Assembly (NCBI GenBank): GCA_937897005.1
Contig: CALCOQ010000161.1
Location: forward strand, 1-13,162
Source: an uncultured euryarchaeote
GTDB lineage: Archaea; Thermoplasmatota; Poseidoniia; Poseidoniales; Poseidoniaceae
Direction: 5' to 3'
Length of the DNA stretch: 13,162 nucleotides
The notes under the pieces are model-generated. The model searched no databases. It had not been told where the DNA came from and saw only the letters and a program-made list of their open reading frames with translations. The position numbers were made by a program, and so were the translations under genes. Shown piece by piece: positions 8,112-13,162 of the stretch (within the stretch, counting starts at the first letter, position 1; each line of letters begins with the position of its first letter).

Positions 8112-11100
8112 CCGTCCAGTGTGAACTTCATTTCATCAGCCAATGGCGCCATAGCCTTGAGTCTGAGTCCACGCAACGCCAGTAACGGTGAATCATCGTT
8201 TCCAACCACCACTACATCGTGAACGCTGATGCCATGCTCCTCCATCCGTACTCGAATGCTGCGCAATCGAAGCTGTTCACCCATCTCTGGGACCGCAAGA
8301 ATAGTCATCCATTCAATTCCAATCGGCAATGACATCAGGCCATCGACTTCCATCGCTACCAGCCCGGCATTCTGGAACCCCGCTTCGATGAGCATAGGAA
8401 GAGCCTCCAACAATACAGACTCACCCTCAGCCTCCACCGCGAACTGATCGATTTCCGGTAATTGATGTCTCATCAAGGCCAGACCATCCGCCCCTCTGTT
8501 TCCATCTTCACTGAAACCACGGATGATTCCACCGTGACTCTGGAACCTAGGCCCATGGAAGAAACGCAGATAGATGAAACTGGGGTGATGTGCCAACTCT
8601 CCCTTTACAGGAATGCCAAGTTCAGGACAATCATGCAACTCAGCCGCTAGATGACGAGTGAGGTCATTGGATTTCCTGACCAGCCTAACCAGTCCTTCGT
8701 GGTGGACGCGCGGTTTACCAAACACCTCTCCACCTGAGTTGATCAAGTCACTCTCCAGTCGACAATTTACCCATAGGTGGTCACGCTTACGACGTGCTAC
8801 TTCAGCAACAACTCTGACATTCACAGGCCCTTTCACCAACTTGATGGGGAGTCCAAATCTCACTTCTTCAAAACCCGTCAAACAATATTCGGGTTGTAGA
8901 AGCAATGCATTCTCTGCAAACATCTCCAAAGCCATCACTCCCGGATGATAAGGAATTCCATCTATCGAATGATCGACCAGGAATGGGTGGATGGAAGTCG
9001 ACAATAGACATTCACTGACCAACCTCTCGTCCTCAACCAGATCCAACAGACGATCAACGAAAGGAAATCGTGCGGGGTCTGCGATCAACCCAGACATCAT
9101 AGGGGGTAGTTTCAGTGGAGGGGCGCGGAATGAATCGAACTTATCCATCACTCCCATCGAACCACAGCACATCACCCTGCGTTTACCGCCCTTCAAAACC
9201 TCATCAACGAATAGAGAAACGCCCTCCTCAACCGCTAGTGTCTCAATTCCAGCAGTTTCGAATATCTTCTCAAGGCTACCTCGCGTTGCCATTCCCACAT
9301 CTTTCCAACCAGTCCACGCTGTAGCAACTGCTCGAATCGGTCCCTTACTTGCAGATAATCGAGCCATCTCGGCATCAAGAATCGAATTTGCAGCAGCATA
9401 ATCACTCTGTCCACCGTTGCCCAATCGTCCTGCCACACTGGTGAAGCAGGCCGCTGTTCTCAGTGAATCACCACTAGTTTCAGCGGCTGTGACCAGAGCC
9501 TTCCAACCATCAACCTTGATTCCTACAACGGTATCGAATGTCGCCCAACTCTTCTCAGCAACGAATTTGCTATCTTCAATACCCGCTCCATGTACGATAC
9601 CGGTCACTGGGCCTTGTTCTTCAGCAATCTCAGTCAATGTGACAACATCTGTGACATCGCAGGCACGATAGATGGCCTTGTTGCCAGTTCTCCTGATCGT
9701 AGATATGGTGCGATGAATGTCTCTACTCCTGAGATAGGGTTGCCAGGCACTGTTCCATTCAACCATCGAAACCTTGCCCTCCGCATTGATTGCCACCAAC
9801 TCTTCACGCAGTTCCATCTTACGTTCAACAAGTTGTTCTTCGCTCCAATCCAGCCATGATGCAGGCTCCTCCATCAACTTGGTACGGCCCAACAGAATAA
9901 ACATCGCTCCGGCGTTTCGACTTGCCTCAGAAACTCCGACGATTGAAGAAGAAGTGACACCTGAACCCCCGCCACTGACCAACCATACATCATCTGCCTG
10001 CAACGGAGTTCGCTCTCCAACCAACTCCTCATCGAACATCACCAATCTCCAACGTCGGAGATCCTTGTCAATTCCAATCTCAACCTCGCCACCGTGTTGC
10101 AACAGATCATCGATTAACATACCAGCAAGGAATTCTGTTCTCGCAGCAGTTTCAGGATGTACATCCCACGCTCTACAACGGATTTCTGGCCGCTCATGCG
10201 AATAGGACTTGACGATACCGGAAGCTCCACATGCCAATGAATTGAATCGCTCTCCAATATTTCCATGCCTTCCATCGAGAGCGGAAAGAGATGCTACAAA
10301 TGCGGATCCAGAAGCATTCAATTGTGCATCAAGATGTTTCAGAAGTCCAAATAATGAATGATTCGACAGAGAGCCGGCACGGGAAGAGGCAAAGGTATCC
10401 CATGACGTACCTGACAATTGGATTGGTGCCAGATGAATAATTCCTGTGACTCCATCCACCTGCTCACACATCTCTGCAATCTGACCTTCATCTGAAGGGT
10501 CAACCCTGAAAACCGTGCGCCCAGCGTGTTCCTCCTTCACCAATTCCTTACGATCCAATTCAAATGATATCCGTAATGCTGAGACTCCTTTTTCTTCGAG
10601 GAGATGACAGATTTCCTCTGAAATGCCGATACCATCGTCACTCACCATCACGGTTCCACTTGAAAGAAGAAGCAAGTCACGTTCAATCTCAGCCTCTTCT
10701 ACCTCAACCTGCCAGCGCCGAACTCCTGCTCTTGGACTGGTATGCAAGGTGGCTTCCTGCGATTTCTCTTCAGGAGCCACCTGATTCACTAAAGGGGGGT
10801 CATCCCCCATCATATCTTCAGCACCTGCAACAAGTTCCTCGCGTTTGAGATATCGATTTCCATCATCGTGTACCTTTGAGGCTTCAATTAAAGCCTCAGC
10901 ATCTTCGAGTCCATGTTCAGCCAATACCTGGGCCACCACATTCTCAGAATATCTCCATGTCATCTTGGTGTTCTTCAACTGTTCAGCAGCAGCCTGTAAC
11001 TCCTCTCGCTTGAGATAGCGATTTCCATCATCATGTTCCTTCGCTGACTCAATCAGTTCGTCGCGGTCATCGAGATGGAATTCTGCAAGAACCTCATCTA

Positions 11101-13162
11101 CAACATTATCTGACCAACGCCATGGAATCTCCTCACTGACACTCGCTTCCACTACTGGTGCAGATTCCATCTTTCCTCCTTTCATCCGTACGATATATTC
11201 TACGAAGTGGGTGAGAGTTGGATGCTCTGCCAGACTGAATGCCTCATCGACCGGCAATTCGAACATCTCTCGAATGTCGCCCATCATCTCGGCCTGTTTC
11301 ACCGTGTCAATTCCCAATTCACCCTCGAGATCCTGATCAAGTTCGATGAAATCCTCCGGATAGCCTGTGTGTTCTACAACGATCTGAACCACCTTGGACT
11401 CGATTTCGCCCAAGTCTGGTTGACCTGTTGCAGCCGACGCAACTTCTGGTGCTGACTCCGGTTCAGATTCGGGCTCTGGTTCTGGCTCAAGTTCAGGTAC
11501 TGGTTCAGGTTCAGGCGCTGATTCTGGTTCTGGCTCTGGCTCAGATTCTGTTGCAGTAGTAGTTCCATCTCCTCCTGGAGACAAAGATAGGATATATTCA
11601 ATCATATGATTGAGGGTTGGATGATCTGAGAGTATGAATGAATCATCAACTGGAAGTGAATATCGTTCACGGATATCACCCATTATCTCGGCTTGCTTGA
11701 CGGTATCAATTCCCAATTCACCCTCAAGGTCCTGATCCAATTCAATGAAATCCGCAGGATATCCGGTATGTTCTACCACTACTTCGACGACCGAATCGGC
11801 AACATCCTTTCTCTCAAGACTTGCAGAAGCCTCACCAAGGTCACTCTCAATCTTGGCAGGAGTTGATTCAGAGTCCTCCTTGAGTTGTATCTCGTCTGGC
11901 TCGGGTTCTGGCTCGGGTTCCTGCTCAGATTCTGGCTCTTGAGCAATATCTGGCTCCATTTCACCTATGCCATTCTCAGGGTCCCATTCATCTCCTTGGA
12001 CACCCCCATGAAGCTTCTCTTCACCATCCAGATAAGCCACGAGTTTACCATTCAACACCTTGAGTTGGAGGTCATCTGTTCCAGCCAATTCACGATTCCA
12101 CCGCATTAGCCTATCCATATCGATACGTGCACCCTCAACTTCACAGGCTTTCCAGAAGGTGATTGCAATCTGGCTTCCAAAACCTGCTGCGAAACGAAGA
12201 CCGTATTGCATACCATCATGATCACCACCCTTGCTGAGGTTGAGATCACCCAACTCAGGATCAACCTCATTGTGATTGGCTATTGGTGGGGCACGACCGG
12301 TATGTAGAGCATGGATCATTGATGCATCCTCAATTCCGACTCCCATCGGATGTCCTGTGAATCCCTTGGTGTTTGAAATGACCAATGAGTCGGTTGAATC
12401 ACCGAATGTCTCTCTCAGTGCCCTGACCTCCGCCTGCGCAGAACCTCCGCGGGCAGGTGTGTAGGTCTCATGACTGTAGAAGAACGTGTCAGAAGCGAAC
12501 TTCTGACGATCCAATCCCCACCTATTCTCCATCTGGGAGACGAAATGGTTGACCTCTCCTGCAACATGCTCAACGTCCAGTCTGGTCCCATGGTATGATG
12601 AATTAGCTATGTGAGCCCCGAGCAGTTCCGCATAGGCCTGAACCCCACGCTCAGCTGCACCACTCTTCTTCTCAATGACGAAAGCAGCAGCCCCCATTCC
12701 TAGAATGAGTCCATTCCTGCGCTTATCGAAAGGAAGAGCGGCCTCTTCGATACGATCACTGGTCGATGCAGCACCACTTGCAGCGAAGCCAGAACCTATC
12801 CATTCCCATAGATCTGGGCCGGTCACATTGTCTGCGCTGATGATGACGACTCTATCACAACGTTCTGTGGCCAACCAATCCTCTGCCACAGTGAAAGCGG
12901 CAGCGGTTGAAGCACAAGCCAGATTGATGGTGGTGTTCGGACCTCTGATGCCAGTGTATTGAGCGAATTGTGAATGGCCCATGTTCAATATCTGGAACAG
13001 ATAAGAACGATCGAAGTTTCCTTCACCATCGTCTCCATCCTTTGCACAGTGCTCGACTGTCTTTGCTGTTCCAGGGAAACAACAAGCGAAGATGACTCCT
13101 GTTCGATCTCGATAGACCTGAGGAACCTGCCAGTTTGTGATTAATCTCAGACCACCTTTCCC
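8108..13162 (-). CDS. Multidomain PfaA-like polyketide/fatty acid synthase (KS-ACP-ACP-KR-DH), 5' partial
   Basis: Iterative-type megasynthase that would condense, carry, reduce and dehydrate acyl chains in the cytoplasm. The frame is open to the right edge (1684 residues visible), so the TTG at 12988 is not the start. Residues below are counted from that TTG. The KS part ends near 283: active-site Cys25 in NLACAST, His173 in SHETYTPA and His213 in NTKGFTGHP; the KS N-terminus is outside the window. An EP-rich linker follows, then ACP1 (394-472), a second EP linker and ACP2 (527-604), both with LGIDTVKQAE. Next come two 55-residue EF-hand-like modules (621-730). The pseudo-KR (757-990) precedes KR, with GGGSG at 1006-1010, Ser1184 and Tyr1197 (SDYAAAN). 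DH (1310-1620) has His1340 in DHSIDGIPYHPG and FHGPRFQ. No acyltransferase lies between KS and ACP. The C-terminal order matches PfaA; the product is unknown. Confidence 0.93.
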   Translation of the reverse strand, partial: GKGGLRLITNWQVPQVYRDRTGVIFACCFPGTAKTVEHCAKDGDDGEGNFDRSYLFQILNMGHSQFAQYTGIRGPNTTINLACASTAAAFTVAEDWLATERCDRVVIISADNVTGPDLWEWIGSGFAASGAASTSDRIEEAALPFDKRRNGLILGMGAAAFVIEKKSGAAERGVQAYAELLGAHIANSSYHGTRLDVEHVAGEVNHFVSQMENRWGLDRQKFASDTFFYSHETYTPARGGSAQAEVRALRETFGDSTDSLVISNTKGFTGHPMGVGIEDASMIHALHTGRAPPIANHNEVDPELGDLNLSKGGDHDGMQYGLRFAAGFGSQIAITFWKACEVEGARIDMDRLMRWNRELAGTDDLQLKVLNGKLVAYLDGEEKLHGGVQGDEWDPENGIGEMEPDIAQEPESEQEPEPEPEPDEIQLKEDSESTPAKIESDLGEASASLERKDVADSVVEVVVEHTGYPADFIELDQDLEGELGIDTVKQAEIMGDIRERYSLPVDDSFILSDHPTLNHMIEYILSLSPGGDGTTTATESEPEPEPESAPEPEPVPELEPEPEPESEPESAPEVASAATGQPDLGEIESKVVQIVVEHTGYPEDFIELDQDLEGELGIDTVKQAEMMGDIREMFELPVDEAFSLAEHPTLTHFVEYIVRMKGGKMESAPVVEASVSEEIPWRWSDNVVDEVLAEFHLDDRDELIESAKEHDDGNRYLKREELQAAAEQLKNTKMTWRYSENVVAQVLAEHGLEDAEALIEASKVHDDGNRYLKREELVAGAEDMMGDDPPLVNQVAPEEKSQEATLHTSPRAGVRRWQVEVEEAEIERDLLLLSSGTVMVSDDGIGISEEICHLLEEKGVSALRISFELDRKELVKEEHAGRTVFRVDPSDEGQIAEMCEQVDGVTGIIHLAPIQLSGTSWDTFASSRAGSLSNHSLFGLLKHLDAQLNASGSAFVASLSALDGRHGNIGERFNSLACGASGIVKSYSHERPEIRCRAWDVHPETAARTEFLAGMLIDDLLQHGGEVEIGIDKDLRRWRLVMFDEELVGERTPLQADDVWLVSGGGSGVTSSSIVGVSEASRNAGAMFILLGRTKLMEEPASWLDWSEEQLVERKMELREELVAINAEGKVSMVEWNSAWQPYLRSRDIHRTISTIRRTGNKAIYRACDVTDVVTLTEIAEEQGPVTGIVHGAGIEDSKFVAEKSWATFDTVVGIKVDGWKALVTAAETSGDSLRTAACFTSVAGRLGNGGQSDYAAANSILDAEMARLSASKGPIRAVATAWTGWKDVGMATRGSLEKIFETAGIETLAVEEGVSLFVDEVLKGGKRRVMCCGSMGVMDKFDSFRAPPLKLPPMMSGLIADPARFPFVDRLLDLVEDERLVSECLLSTSIHPFLVDHSIDGIPYHPGVMALEMFAENALLLQPEYCLTGFEEVRFGLPIKLVKGPVNVRVVAEVARRKRDHLWVNCRLESDLINSGGEVFGKPRVHHEGLVRLVRKSNDLTRHLAAELHDCPELGIPVKGELAHHPSFIYLRFFHGPRFQSHGGIIRGFSEDGNRGADGLALMRHQLPEIDQFAVEAEGESVLLEALPMLIEAGFQNAGLVAMEVDGLMSLPIGIEWMTILAVPEMGEQLRLRSIRVRMEEHGISVHDVVVVGNDDSPLLALRGLRLKAMAPLADEMKFTLDG
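10799..11128 (-). repeat. Tandem 55-residue EF-hand-like modules inside the synthase
   Basis: Two adjacent copies, at 10964-11128 and 10799-10963, each start with a W-R-[WY]-S-[DE]-N-V-V helix and end with HDDGNRYLKREEL. The last segment can be aligned to an EF-hand loop, with Asp at position 3, Asn at 5, Leu at 8 and Glu at 12, but position 1 is His rather than Asp. Both copies share this substitution. The modules lie between ACP2 and the ketoreductase, where classical PfaA proteins have only more ACPs or linker. Function is unknown; calcium binding, docking and structural spacing are all possible. Confidence 0.6.
11177..11809 (-). repeat. Tandem pair of ACP domains with Thr at the phosphopantetheine site, joined by an EP-rich linker
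   Basis: ACP1 is at 11573-11809 and ACP2 at 11177-11410. They share long identical stretches, including EHTGYP and LDQDLEGELGIDTVKQAE, and the DNA is also close, with mostly silent differences. This suggests duplication plus strong constraint. The residue that should carry the prosthetic group (Ser in the usual GIDS/DSL motif) is Thr in both: ACC at 11702-11704 and ACG at 11303-11305. The linker at 11444-11548 is almost entirely Glu, Pro, Ser and Ala, a flexible tether as seen between PfaA ACPs. A second EP-rich linker (about 11891-11956) separates KS from ACP1. Confidence 0.85.

Noticed and set aside
7304..8124. Plus-strand open frames over the PPTase gene (7304-7516, 7579-7812, 7885-8124)
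   Set aside because: They are antisense to a gene with clear Sfp-family motifs and show no recognisable features.
11444..11956. Simple-sequence (ggttctggctc-type) tracts as independent microsatellites
   Set aside because: They are explained as coding for Glu-Pro-rich interdomain linkers in the synthase.
12986..12988. TTG at 12988 as start of the synthase
   Set aside because: Reading on to 13162 gives 58 more in-frame codons of KS-like sequence (e.g. DRTGVIFACCFPG) without a stop, so the gene continues past the window.

Overview
The window looks like a piece of a marine archaeal genome, most likely Marine Group II Euryarchaeota (Poseidoniales). This is inference from four things: a large membrane-anchored subtilase with many calcium-binding DxDxDG repeats and a short proline-rich cytoplasmic tail; an extracytoplasmic-domain MFS protein; a tRNA gene with no encoded CCA end; and tightly packed genes. 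No ribosomal or other phylogenetic marker is present, so the assignment is not proven.
Left half, + strand. Bases 2-4528 hold a 5'-truncated S8 subtilisin-like protease with a complete Asp/His/Ser triad, about 12 disulfide-type thrombospondin-3-like repeats, one C-terminal membrane anchor and a short tail. After a 70-base gap comes a well-formed tRNA-Gly(UCC) at 4599-4669. A 12-TM MFS transporter with a secreted N-terminal domain follows; its reading frame runs through the tRNA and its only nearby ATG codons lie inside the tRNA gene. A small three-TM protein resembling the mercury transporter MerT follows at 6922-7344.
Right half, - strand. A very large multidomain acyl/polyketide synthase gene enters from the right edge (13162) and runs to 8108. 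Its visible order is ketosynthase, two acyl carrier protein (ACP) domains, two EF-hand-like 55-residue modules, pseudo-KR plus ketoreductase, and a dehydratase hot-dog region. The order resembles PfaA of polyunsaturated fatty acid synthases, but no acyltransferase lies between KS and ACP. Its stop overlaps the start of a Sfp/AcpT-type 4'-phosphopantetheinyl transferase (7338-8111) by ATGA, so synthase and ACP-activating enzyme form one translationally coupled unit. The transferase gene ends convergently against the MerT-like gene with a 7-base overlap.
The main point of interest is this synthase plus transferase in a probable archaeon, whose membrane lipids are isoprenoid and classically do not need ACP-dependent acyl synthesis. 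Both ACP domains carry Thr where the phosphopantetheine-accepting Ser is expected.
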